44,677 bases of DNA from Polyangiaceae bacterium (lineage in GTDB: Bacteria; Myxococcota_A; Polyangia; Polyangiales; Polyangiaceae): positions 1 through 44,677 of the forward strand of contig WQYX01000028.1 of assembly GCA_009781005.1 (NCBI GenBank), in the 5' to 3' direction. The notes below the pieces were generated by a model. That model made no database searches and had not been told where the DNA came from. It was given only the letters and a program-made list of their open reading frames with translations. This document shows, piece by piece, positions 19,601-26,031 of the stretch (position 1 is its first letter; every line of letters starts with the position of its first letter). Position numbers and translations under genes: made by a program.

Positions 19601-21997
19601 CTCGGCGCTCTTCGCCAGATCGCGGTCGACAACGCCGACTACGACAAGGCCGCGCGCTACATCGACCAGGAACAGAGCTACACGGCTGCGCCGCGCCAGC
19701 GCGCGCGCTTGCTCGTCGACTTGGGGCGCTTGCGCGAGGACATGCTCGGCGATCACGAGAGCGCCGTGCTCGCGTGGGAAGCGGCGCACGAAGCCGATCC
19801 CGAGAACGAAGAAGCCGCGCTGCCGCTCGTCGACGAATACATCGTTCGGGAGTCATGGGAGCGCGCCGAAGTGCTGCTCGACATGCTCACGCGCAAGGCA
19901 AGTAAGCGCGATCGCGGCGAGCAGCACGCGATGTGGAACAAGCTCGGGTTGGTCTCCGCGTCACTCCACAAAGACGACAAGGCCTACAAGGCGTACAGCG
20001 CGGCTCATCAACTCGATCTCACCGACCAGACGACCATCCGCGGTCTTGCGGAGGTGTGCTTCCGTCTCGGCGAATGGGGCCCGGCGCTCACCAACTTCCA
20101 GAAGGTGCTGACGTCACTCGGTGAGGACGAGAACCAGGAGCGCGCCGACGTCTACTTCAAGCTCGGATCCATCAAGCGTGAGCAGGGTCAGGTCAAGCAA
20201 GCCATCAACAACTTCGAGAAAGCTCTCGGCGTGGATGCCGCGCACGTGCCCACGCTCCAAGCCTTGGTCGGAGTCTACTCCGGTCTCAAAGACTGGAAGC
20301 AGGTCGTCGCTTACAAGCGACAGATGCTCGACTCGATGGTGGAGGGTGACGAGCGCTTCGCGTTGCTCGTCGACATCGGCGACGTCTGGAACGAACAGGA
20401 CAAGAACCCCGCGCGCGCCGTTGAAGCTCTCGAGGAAGCGCGGGATCTGAAGCCGAACGATCGCCCGCTTTTGCACAAGCTGCTCTCGCTCTACGAGACG
20501 GTGCGCGCCTGGGACAAGGTCGTCGAGACCATCGAGGCCATCTCGGCCATGGAGAGGGATCCTCTCCGCAAGTACAAGTTCGTTTACGCGATGGCGCAGA
20601 TCTATCGCGATCCGGACAAACTCAACGATCAGGAGCGCGCCGTTGCGCTCTTCAACGAAGCGCTCGATCTCAATCCGACGCATCTCGAGGCCTTCGAACG
20701 CATTAACAAGATCCTGACGGCGCAGAAGGATTGGAAGGCGCTCGAGCGATCGTTCCGGAAGATGCTTCGCAGGCTATCGACCGCGAACGTCGAGAACAAA
20801 GATCTCGAATTCAATCTTTGGCACAACCTGGGGCTCATCTACCGAGACCGTCTCGGCGAAGTGAACAGCGCCATCGAAGCGTTCAAGATGGCGACGCGGT
20901 ACAAGCCGGACGAAGCGGTGGAGCGCCAGATCCTCGCCGAACTCTACGAGAGCACCGAGCAGCTCGACGCCGCCATCGGCGAGCACTTGATCGTTCTGCA
21001 GAGGGACCCGCTGCGGACCGATCCGTATCGGTCGCTCTACAAGCTCGCGACGAAGATGCACGACTACGACCGTGCATGGTGCATGTGTTCGGCGCTCGCG
21101 TTCCTGCACAAAGCCGACGAGGAGGAGCAGCGCTTCTTCGAGGACTACCGCCCGCGCGCGATGCTCCAAGTCAAGAGCCGGCTCGACAACGAACAGTGGA
21201 TTCGGAATCTCTTTCACAAAGACGAAAACATCTTCATCGGCAAGATCTTCGAGATGGTGACGCCCGCCGCCATCGTTGCCAAGGTGCAGGCTCTCGCAAA
21301 GGCAAGGCAGCTCCCCGTTCTCGATCGCCGGTTCAAGCAAGACCCTGCAACGTCGACGGTCACGTTGGCGAAGACGTTCGGCTGGGCGGCGCAGGTTCTC
21401 GGCATCCAGCTTCCGGAGCTCTACGTCCGCAACGACACGACCGTCTCGCTCGTTGCGGTGCCCGCGCGCACGCCGGCGAGTATCGCGGGACAGAACGTGC
21501 TCACCGGCTACACGCCGCAGGAGCTCACGTTCATCGTGGGCAAGCACCTCTCGTATTACCGCGGCGAGCACTACATCAAAAATCTCTTCCCGACGCTCGG
21601 TGAGCTGAAAGTCGTCTTCTACTCGGCGATCAAGATCATCCAACCCGCCTTCAACGTCCCGCCCGAGATGGAGCAGGCCGTGAGCATGACGGCCGAGGAA
21701 CTCAAGAAGTACATGCAGCCTGTCGATCGCGATGGCCTGCGCCTCGTCGTGCAGAAGTTCATCGAGGATGGCGCCAAGGCGGATCTGAAGCGCTGGATGC
21801 AGACGGTGGACATCACCTCGGCGCGCGCGGGACTCTTGCTCTGCGCCGATCTCGAGATCGCACGGAAGATCATCGCGGACGAGCCGCAGATCGCGGGTGA
21901 TCTTTCACCGCCGGACAAGCTGAAGGAACTCATCGTCTTCAGCGTGAGCGACCAATACTTGGCGCTGCGCAAGGCCCTCGGCATCGCGATTGGTTGA
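10604..21997 (+). CDS. Giant TPR scaffold protein with degenerate M48-like C-terminal domain
   Basis: 3797 residues with GAGGGAG just upstream of the ATG. No signal peptide or clear membrane helix is seen, so it is probably cytoplasmic. Residues 1-~370 and ~460-~3500 are TPR/half-TPR arrays in units of about 72-78 residues, each with a signature like LDPxxxxALxxLxxLY then RWxDLxxxLE. A Pro/Ala/Glu-rich linker occupies ~370-457. Higher-order duplication is visible: two modules carrying HEVQVR start at residues 1398 and 1775. The last ~240 residues differ: ELTFIVGKHLSYYRGEHY aligns by eye with the M48 peptidase zinc helix, but K3647-H-L-S-Y3651 replaces HExxH, and ITSARAGL (3737-3744) resembles the M48 ADRAGL segment without its Glu. 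It is likely a scaffold with a dead peptidase fold. The partner is unknown. Confidence 0.85.
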   Translation: MDLQERLTQLENVRDWQGLVEELEKAVQSASDNEAKASFHLRLGHVLEQKFLAHVKALKHFQDAYKLNPVLGESLEAARTVYWSLGKVNMVQKLLELELRTAKDESRVTELLTELGDVLCDLGNYDKATSTYARALATSGGKSAEARSCLEDVQADSGSWQAHVKELLRMADETTSVAAKGHLFLRAVRITRRFGPDDVVGLLARAYTADPLHLQVAALYEGAVSEQGKLDELEALQLRLINEQSDTKVRARFAHFFGTRWVSRHQNADTGLKFLEMSLHLDPENVAAFYYLRDAYGRKGGDWDRVLALVDDVVTPSTDNASASFLLGQAGTIAWRQLGNLLRARAVFSRLGMIDPAHPSLRAFEAQIGESLSARPASPVAESAPLRETPPPPAKIAPPIHEEPHEVAPTPSVEAPTSEPATVRLSEPPASAKHEAPASVLHQEPPASVVAAHAAEGDTSKLDELRALADKQEANKRYNEYVKTLLKLAALVPDDAEKIALYTKAAELYSGKFANQAEAVKAYEAVLAIDPENRTAIDYLRQMYEKRRDWEKLLGLERREAERLYGDERARKFLEIAKLASERVKKPEVCIELWVRVLDSDPLNVEALGALGGLYERSKEYDKLVSVLEKQVDVTSDTAPKIQILTKLGTIYGDRLNNDEGAVNAWRQLLLLDPHDRKAQEALKKKYLALGRWDDLEVFYAETGKWDEFIRVLEQQEAKETAADAKIGLLFKIAELWSSKKQKNDRAARAYEKVLELDPSSLRAAEALIPIYSHAGNSKALANAIEVKLGHEEDDHAKLALLREVAALYEGKVKEPEKAFARYLAAFALFPSDEQSTVDVERAAKATGGWSEVEAAYRTAIDRTTDSGDVSLAITLRLKLGRVLVEEMNQVDQALEVYRAVYDADSDNVDALAALERLYRATERYTDLLGIYEKRRDLSQDHEEKKQISYEIAKLYETEVKDLDRAIDTYNGVLEDEPTDSRALAALDVLYGQLERWEPYVDTLRRRIELDTTEQELIDLKFRLGQTLEQHIGDAASALDNYREILLLNAQHDGAREALEAMLGNESLRGQSAAILENIYEERGDSVKLLTALDILSESEDSADKRVALLRKIARVSSEMLNDHARAFKALASALREQPDNAQARAEIEHIAEISTTWKSLTVLYEQIADSVTNGDLARSYWMRSAQIEDQELGLVDEAAAGYVRVLSLDPADGEALDALEALFVRTQRWTDLIGVIERRIEQTADPARREALYVQMARIYDGELGRPDDAVTSYKRVLDLDPASHTALEALDALFTRQRRWADLAENLEAQLALATDADMQLSLMLRLASLREAEMGQIEQAIDGYRSVLERDVTNAQALAALERLGREPDYELVIADLLEPLYRQIGDYQKLIFAHEVQVRRADDVSRRVDLLHQIAGLYEDAAADLDSAFATHARALREDPASEVTQQQIDRVARATGRFADLAKVYRQLGEEIQDVELASSLFMISAHVYEADIGDVNTAISLYRRVLETEPAHLAAAESLERLFRHTERYEDLSLILQRKAEILSDPSDKKNALFQAAAIEEDLLERPEAAIAVYKKVLDIDEDDVRALDALSKRYLGLSRWQDLLSVYSKKADLVADPEEKKRIYDQVGGVYERELGDIPRAIDTYQKILELDPDDRKALERLDILYEHAGNWQELLGILTRESEMCEDPNEAIGFQYRIAELYEKRLDDVPRAIELYREILQRQVDHEPTLRALEGLKSGDRDPLGAAAVLEPVYEAASDWPRLISVHEVQVRHASDAFSQVDLLHRIARLYEDALEDHRAAFDTYARALALDNGNEATLQSLERLAMVVDRWPAVAALYDAELDKLAELPDRFVDLALRTAQIFETQLDDVDNAIVRYRRVIEVEPENQTAVRSLDRLYMQTERWADLAAILEREAEIGQSADEILDLKYRLGEVEQHRLSNLDAAIAAYRDVLNAAPDHAHTLAALEGLFASGTKQVEIAEILEPLYRASEEWEKLAGVYEAQLAHTEGQEERLQAYYRIADLYEERLVDPVQTLAVYIRALKEFPLDEKSGEEAPRLSGSIDGGWETLANAYADIVGLHEDTNIQRTIGRRLAKTFEDELGDIDKAVETYRYVLAVAPLDLESLANLDRIYLSIEAWEDLAGVLEMRVQAETADVDLVDLYARLGEVYETRLGDIPKATVAYRKICDGLDKTHDGAVQALARIYSAQGAWVDLNAVYERELENASGDVAEAEIRARTANLASERLNDPARAIETWKVVLDLRGEDPEALTALSNLYESQQAWRELVDILEREFDIAPSDDDRVNILTRRARTFASCLHRDEFALEDWNRVLDIDYANLAALRAIADIRRRQNDPQELVSALHQMVDRASSLLDAEELKEIFRELGKVYGESLAQPFDAADAWRKLLEVGPDFEAMNALEAIYRGQEQWPDVIDVKMQRAAALEDPAAKIEEYRQVAQLWRETVEEPDSATAAWQHVLEIDPAHDEAFTELEKLHTAASRWEPLVELYLVRLDTRTETAERTDLLRRIARVFEEKLDDKNQAFDALINAFGEDFHDRETTKYLERMAQATGRWNEVIQTANGWLEQQTEPQQKIRLCLHLAKWYGDDLGHPEYAQPYYAQIVALDPNNVGALRQMGQLYRKNGNWQQLGATLTRALDVAVTDVDRKEIQTELGELLDSQMGQTDQAITYFQRALEVDPQFISAIENLERIYAARGQNRELVDILTRKVPALTDPAEVANTKLRIAALYEQASDAQRAAQTYREVVEIEPGNLQGLRGLGRAYETLEQWPDLVGVLEAELDVVTTESDRITILMQLAGLQEEQFRKPDVAAARLEQVLEIDPNHEEAYFALERCYRKLRQWNELINVYERHVLATLDRKTKIDLYGAIAQVYAEEINDPERAIDAYKNIVDLDDTNLPALEALSRLYDKLDDASQSIDYMTRVAELTQDEKQRVESFYKIGKALDEKLGDRVAAQDRYEMALDLDPSHTATLGALRQIAVDNADYDKAARYIDQEQSYTAAPRQRARLLVDLGRLREDMLGDHESAVLAWEAAHEADPENEEAALPLVDEYIVRESWERAEVLLDMLTRKASKRDRGEQHAMWNKLGLVSASLHKDDKAYKAYSAAHQLDLTDQTTIRGLAEVCFRLGEWGPALTNFQKVLTSLGEDENQERADVYFKLGSIKREQGQVKQAINNFEKALGVDAAHVPTLQALVGVYSGLKDWKQVVAYKRQMLDSMVEGDERFALLVDIGDVWNEQDKNPARAVEALEEARDLKPNDRPLLHKLLSLYETVRAWDKVVETIEAISAMERDPLRKYKFVYAMAQIYRDPDKLNDQERAVALFNEALDLNPTHLEAFERINKILTAQKDWKALERSFRKMLRRLSTANVENKDLEFNLWHNLGLIYRDRLGEVNSAIEAFKMATRYKPDEAVERQILAELYESTEQLDAAIGEHLIVLQRDPLRTDPYRSLYKLATKMHDYDRAWCMCSALAFLHKADEEEQRFFEDYRPRAMLQVKSRLDNEQWIRNLFHKDENIFIGKIFEMVTPAAIVAKVQALAKARQLPVLDRRFKQDPATSTVTLAKTFGWAAQVLGIQLPELYVRNDTTVSLVAVPARTPASIAGQNVLTGYTPQELTFIVGKHLSYYRGEHYIKNLFPTLGELKVVFYSAIKIIQPAFNVPPEMEQAVSMTAEELKKYMQPVDRDGLRLVVQKFIEDGAKADLKRWMQTVDITSARAGLLLCADLEIARKIIADEPQIAGDLSPPDKLKELIVFSVSDQYLALRKALGIAIG

Positions 21998-22057
21998 CCC
22001 CCATCGCCGGCCTTCAGATATGCGTCGCCCGCCTTCGTTGCTCGGCCTCCCCCCGTA

Positions 22058-22178
22058 CTTAAGATGACCCATCCGCCATGGCTTCGCCTTCGGCTTGCCA
22101 TGGCCGCCTTCCCTTGGCCTCGTGCTCGTCAGGCGCGCCAAGGCGCGCGCCTTCCTGCGCGCGGGCAGGGAAGGCCCG
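22058..22178 (-). repeat. Family B repeat, copy B1 (inverted)
   Basis: Read on the minus strand it matches the copies at 24294-24401 and 27322-27444: CCCGCGCGCAGGAAGG, a GC-rich stem unique to each copy, then CTGACGAGCACGAGGCCAAG, and CTTAAG at the far end. This copy has its own middle, with the palindromic CCATGGC words. It fills most of the gap between the giant TPR gene and the next gene; nothing else is visible there. Confidence 0.75.
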
Positions 22179-22202
22179 ATGTACCCTTATCTAGAGTACA
22201 AA

Positions 22203-22469
22203 TTATTTCGATCCGTTGGAGCGACTCGAGTTTGCGCGTGGAACGCGGAAGACGAGGCCCGAAGGCGTGGTGCCGAACCACGGAGAGGAGATCCCGCACT
22301 TGGTGCAGACGAGTCGGTACGCCTTCGCGGCGCCGTCGACTGCGAGCGCGATGCCGTGTGCGTCTTTCGCGCAGAGGATTGTGTCGCCGGCGCGAAACTT
22401 CGCCCAGAGTTGGTTGACCTCGGCGTGGGAAAGCGACGGAGCTTCTTCCACACCGCCCACTTCGGTCAT
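22203..22469 (-). CDS. Small hypothetical protein with Cys motif (zinc-ribbon-like)
   Basis: 88 residues from the ATG at 22469, chosen because AAGGG lies just upstream; an in-frame ATG at 22487 adds six residues. Visible features are HAEVNQLWAKFRAGDTILCA, HGIALAVDG and LVCTKCGISSPWFGT, where CTKCG resembles half a zinc ribbon with the earlier Cys as a possible third ligand. It is soluble with a basic C-terminus. No function can be assigned. It is divergent from the reductase gene at 22560. The codon use and Cys motif favour a real gene, but short length keeps confidence moderate. Confidence 0.55.
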   Translation of the reverse strand: MTEVGGVEEAPSLSHAEVNQLWAKFRAGDTILCAKDAHGIALAVDGAAKAYRLVCTKCGISSPWFGTTPSGLVFRVPRANSSRSNGSK

Positions 22470-22559
22470 GCCGCCCTTGTCGATCATTCGTCATGATACT
22501 TACACATGATCGCGTAAGAAGGGACTTCATCGTGATCCTACTTCGGGTATACGAGGAGG

Positions 22560-23294
22560 ATGAGCGCCGGAGGGCGGGAGAGCCGAAGGGTCCTGATTGT
22601 TGGAGCAACGGGGCGCCTGGGTATCGCTATTGCCGAAGCCCTCGTAGGCCGCGGCGACGAAGTCGTGCTCACCGCACGCAACCTCAAGAAGCTCGAGCAC
22701 CTCGCGGCCTCGCTCGATCGCGGCAGCGGTCCAGCAAAGATAGTGTGCGCGGATCTCACCCATCGTGAAGCGGTGACGCAAATCGTGGACGGGCTGCGCA
22801 TTGCCATCCCGCCAACCGAGTCACGCGGCAGCATTGACGACATCGTGCTCGCGTGTGGGCCATTTCCGCGAACGGTCTTCGAAGATCTTCGGCGCGAAGA
22901 TCTCGAGCGCACGTTGACCGTGCACGCCATCGCGCCCCTGTTGCTCGTCCACGCCCTCGTCGACGATCTCACCAAGTCCAAGGGCGCCGTCGTTGAACTT
23001 GGCGACGCGGGAACCACGCGCCCGTACGAGCACCACGTTGCGTACCTCACGGCGAAGGGTGCAATCCGCACGGGTCTGTGCGCGCTCGCTGTGGAGCTCG
23101 CGCCGGACGTGCGCGTGAACATCGTCGAGCTCGGCATCGTTGCCGATCCCGACGCCGATCCGCTCCGCAAGCACCAACTCGCCACGCGCTCGCAGCTCGG
23201 ACGTTTCGGAACGCCGGAGGAAGTCGTGCACGTCGCGCTCGGGCTGCTCGACGCCACGTGGGCCACGGGCGAGATCTGGGGCGTCGGCCGCTGA
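22560..23294 (+). CDS. Short-chain dehydrogenase/reductase (SDR)
   Basis: 244 residues. The N-terminal Rossmann motif is VLIVGATGRLGIAIAEAL (the TGxxxGxG class), followed by DDIVLACG in place of the usual NNAG strand. The catalytic Tyr-Lys pair is in YLTAKGA, and the C-terminal RFGTPEEVVHVALGLL and ATGEIWGVGR match classical SDR ends. The style is close to pteridine reductase or 3-oxoacyl-ACP reductase-like members, so NAD(P)H-dependent reduction of a small carbonyl substrate is expected. The catalytic Ser is not obvious: the segment before the Tyr reads VVELGDAGTTRPYEHHVAY. A GAGGAGG ribosome-binding site abuts the ATG. The substrate cannot be inferred. Confidence 0.8.
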   Translation: MSAGGRESRRVLIVGATGRLGIAIAEALVGRGDEVVLTARNLKKLEHLAASLDRGSGPAKIVCADLTHREAVTQIVDGLRIAIPPTESRGSIDDIVLACGPFPRTVFEDLRREDLERTLTVHAIAPLLLVHALVDDLTKSKGAVVELGDAGTTRPYEHHVAYLTAKGAIRTGLCALAVELAPDVRVNIVELGIVADPDADPLRKHQLATRSQLGRFGTPEEVVHVALGLLDATWATGEIWGVGR

Positions 23295-23302
23295 CCGCGT
23301 TC

Positions 23303-23663
23303 GCTGACCTGCTGCGCGCCGCAAATCGTTACGTGGACCTCCCTCGAAATACTCCGAGTATTCCTCGGTCGGTCTTCCTAGCTTTGCGTCGCTCGCGACG
23401 GTCATCAAACGCGGTCAGGTTGCTGACCTGCTGCGCGCCGCGATGCCTGCATCGACGGCGCCTTCGGCGCTGTCGGCCCGCCTTCGGCGGGGCCTCAGGG
23501 GGCCCTGCGGTGCCTGCGCACGTACTGCAAAGTACGTTTACGCGGGCTCCTCGGGCCCGCCTCGGCCTCGCGGCGCTCGCGACGGTCATCAAACGCGGTC
23601 AGGCCGCTGACCTGCTGCGCGCCGCAAATCGTTACGTGGACCTCCCTCGAAATACTCCGAGTA
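23303..23663. repeat. Family E composite repeat with 58-bp direct ends
   Basis: A 58-bp sequence starting GCTGACCTGCTGCGCGCCGC occurs exactly at 23303-23360 and 23606-23663. A second exact pair (30 bp, CGCTCGCGACGGTCATCAAA) is at 23390-23419 and 23574-23603, and a third partial GCTGACCTG copy is at 23422-23441. The middle contains hairpins (GGCGCCTTCGGCGCTGTCGG) related to the interior of family D at 36563-36753. No gene is visible; this fills the gap after the reductase. Confidence 0.8.
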
Positions 23664-24064
23664 ATTCAGTTGCGGCCCCAACCGCGCGCTCTCACCAGGT
23701 ATTGCCTCTGCCTCTGCTCGGATAGCGGCGTTGTCGATATCAATGAAGCACGATAGGACGTCGCGGCATGTCGTCGCCGTCGCTATTGCATGAGGCCTTC
23801 TTGCTCTTATTCCGTAATCGGCCCGAGCTCGCGCCCGAGTTGCTTCGCGACGTGCTCGATGTTCCGTTACCCGCTTATGCCGAAGCCAAAATTGAATCAG
23901 CGGATCTTACACAAGTAACTCCGACGGAATATCGAGCCGATCTCGTGGTGCTGCTCGTCGACGGGAAACCGGTACTTGGCATTGTCGTGGAGGCGCAATT
24001 ACGGAAAGATGACGGGAAGAAATATTCCTGGCCAGTCTATGTGTCGGCACTTCGAGCACGCCTG

Positions 24065-24185
24065 CCCGCTTTCGATTTGCCGCGATGTCATCGTTGGGGC
24101 CTGCGGTGCGGTCCTCAAAGCCGTACAAGACTGTTCCGGTCCGCTCCTCGGCCCCGCCTCGACCTCGCGTCAACTTGAAAGCGGT
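24065..24185 (+). repeat. Family A repeat, copy A3, inside the Rpn-like gene
   Basis: Full-length, nearly identical to A1. It reads through in the host frame (PAFDLPRCHRWGLRCG) until a stop at 24176-24178 near its right end. Host coding sequence resumes directly after it, so this is a clean insertion and shows that family A moved after the gene existed. Confidence 0.85.
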
Positions 24186-24293
24186 CTGAATGCCCAGTAT
24201 ACGTTACGGTGATTGCGTCGGATGATAATGTTGCGGAATGGATGCGTGGAGCAATTGACCTTAGAGCTATTGCGCTCGCGGTCTCGGCACGAA

Positions 24294-24401
24294 GGGCTCC
24301 CCTGCCCGCGCGCAGGAAGGGCCGCTTCGGCCCTGACGAGCACGAGGCCAAGGGGAGCACGCGCGGCGAGCGAAGCGAGAAGCGCGGAGGGGTCCCATTA
24401 A
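24294..24401 (+). repeat. Family B repeat, copy B2, inside the Rpn-like gene
   Basis: It shares CCCGCGCGCAGGAAGG, CTGACGAGCACGAGGCCAAG, GGGGAGCACGCGCGGCGAGC and the GGGGTCC end with B3. The central stem is GGGCCGCTTCGGCCCT, different from the other copies but still self-complementary. Unlike A3, a segment of host gene is missing at this site. Confidence 0.75.
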
Positions 24402-24731
24402 CATGGCCAGCGGAACATACGAGTACCAAAGCGACTTCGTCCGAAAACATCGCGCCGCAGGTCGAGCCGAAGGCAAGGCCGAAGGTCGCGCCGAAGGCAA
24501 GGCCGAAGACGTGCTGATGGTGCTCGAAGCTAGGCACCGCACGGTCACCGAAGAGCAGAGGCAACGAATCCTGTCGTGCATGGATCTCAGCGTGCTTGAC
24601 CGGTGGCTTCGCAAGGCTGTCGTGCTCACGAGTGTCGACGAGCTGTTCGCCGATTGATCCCCTTGCACGACGGGTCTTCCCCGGGCGCGCTGGATGGGGG
24701 AAGGCAGCGCGCGAGCGGGCGCGGATAGAAA

Positions 24732-25874
24732 CTATTTACCTTTGCGCTGAAGCTGCTGGCGGGCGGCGGTTTGCACGGCGCCGGGGACTTCTTTGCTCTT
24801 CGCGATGGCTTTCAAATCGCTCTCGCGCAGGTGCACGATCCACTTCGATGAATGACCGAAGGGCGTGCGCGGATTTGCCACCAGGTTCAACTTGACCATG
24901 TAGTGGCGTGTCCATTCGCGGTTGTTCGCAATCTCGCGGAGCACGTCCTCGCAGACGTTGCGCATGCTCGCGATGCGCATGACTTCGCCGTCGCCGATGC
25001 CCGGTGACTTGATGGCCGCGACGGCGACGAGCGGGTTTGCGTCGCGCACGCCGAGCATGCGCACGGCCTTCGCGTCGACCCTTACTTCATTGAGCGTTGC
25101 AACTTGCAGGAGGCGGATCTTTGCGGGCGGACGCAGTTCGGCCCAGATCGCGTGCAGGGGCCTGGCGACTTCGGCCACCTCCTCTTGGCCGGTGAACTCG
25201 TTGATCTCGTGCGTGTCCTCGTCGTTGCCGAGCCGGATCTCGCTCGCGAGGCGCTCGGCGTCGTTGAATTGCACGTCATCGAACGTTGGCGCTTCGGTAG
25301 GCTCCGGGACGAGCTCGCTTTCGATCGCGGCCGCCGCTTGTTCGAACGCAGGAATTGCTCGCAACACGATCTTGTTGCGGACTGCGAGCTCGAGGATCCG
25401 GTCCGCCGTCGACATCCGCGTGCTCTTATTGAGGTAGAGGGCCTCGATGATCTTCGGGTTCGCGAGCATACGTTCTTCGTTCGTCGCGATCATTTCGCAG
25501 ACGGGCTCGCTCGCAACTTGCGCCATGGCCACGACGGTGACGGGCTCCACGGCCGCGTGAAGCAGGATCTTCTCGGCAACGGCGACGTCACGCGCGTAGA
25601 GCGGGCCGATGACGTCGAGCACGCCGGCGTCCACGTTGTCCGCGAGCGCTCCGTTGAGCAGCGGGATCGGGAGCGCCTCGAGCGTTTTCTTCGCCGTTTC
25701 CGCGGCGCCGTCCGCGCCGGTAGACAGAAGAACGACGAGCGCGAGAGTGTCGGCCGGCTTGAGGCCGGGCACGACGCCCTTGGCCGCCATGACTCTGAGC
25801 TGTGCCGGCCCGTGCGGATCAAGGATTTTCCGCGCAGGACCGGGGAGCCTGGAGGTGTCGATCGGTAAGCTCAC
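24732..25874 (-). CDS. Conserved hypothetical protein, helical HEAT-like repeats
   Basis: 380 residues with a GTG start at 25874. It has no signal peptide and no membrane helix. Repeated two-helix elements with hydrophobic spacing (LDVIGPLYARDVAVAEKILL, EPVTVVAMAQVASEPVCEMI, NPLVAVAAIKSPGIGDGEVM, VCEDVLREIANNREWTRHY) resemble HEAT/DUF2336-like alpha solenoids. An acidic middle (~195-225) separates two helical halves. I do not recognise a named family. Similar proteins with an NREWTRHYxVKLNLxxNPRTP motif are, from memory, widespread in deltaproteobacteria. It is divergent from the SPFH gene with 157 bp between starts, which may be a shared control region. Confidence 0.75.
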   Translation of the reverse strand: MSLPIDTSRLPGPARKILDPHGPAQLRVMAAKGVVPGLKPADTLALVVLLSTGADGAAETAKKTLEALPIPLLNGALADNVDAGVLDVIGPLYARDVAVAEKILLHAAVEPVTVVAMAQVASEPVCEMIATNEERMLANPKIIEALYLNKSTRMSTADRILELAVRNKIVLRAIPAFEQAAAAIESELVPEPTEAPTFDDVQFNDAERLASEIRLGNDEDTHEINEFTGQEEVAEVARPLHAIWAELRPPAKIRLLQVATLNEVRVDAKAVRMLGVRDANPLVAVAAIKSPGIGDGEVMRIASMRNVCEDVLREIANNREWTRHYMVKLNLVANPRTPFGHSSKWIVHLRESDLKAIAKSKEVPGAVQTAARQQLQRKGK

Positions 25875-26031
25875 GGATCGAGGTTACCTGTTTTCGGCTG
25901 CAGGTGCGCATGGCCCACGCGCCCGCAGGCGTTGATCCCGTAAGCACTGGCGGAAGGAGGGTTGCTGATTTACCTTCTTCTGTCCTGGTGTTTTCATCAC
26001 CAAAAGTTGTGGTTGCGAGGAGTGAATTGCG

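Larger units (their letters stand above)
23768..24657 (+). pseudogene. Rpn-like PD-(D/E)XK nuclease gene broken by two repeat insertions
   Basis: Three pieces of one gene remain. 23768-24064 encodes LLHEAFLLLFRNRPELAPEL and EYRADLVVLLVDGKP then IVVEAQL, a PD-(D/E)XK-type core with the ExQ variant seen in Rpn/transposase-like nucleases. Repeat A3 (24065-24185) follows. 24186-~24293 then continues the protein (CPVYVTVIASDDNVAEWM). Repeat B2 (24294-24401) follows, and 24403-24657 encodes the family C-terminus (GTYEYQSDFVRKHRAAGRAE, an AEGKAEGRAEGKAED stretch, then VLTSVDELFAD). From memory of the family, about 90 residues between pieces two and three are gone. The second ATG at 24403 leaves an 84-residue open frame that might still be translated. 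Confidence 0.8.

Noticed and set aside
11435..19789. Long minus-strand open frames opposite the giant TPR gene (e.g. 11435-12991, 14828-16513, 17708-19789)
   Set aside because: They are Arg/Leu/Glu/Val-rich mirror translations caused by the GC-biased third positions of the plus-strand gene. They show no domain motifs or start signals.
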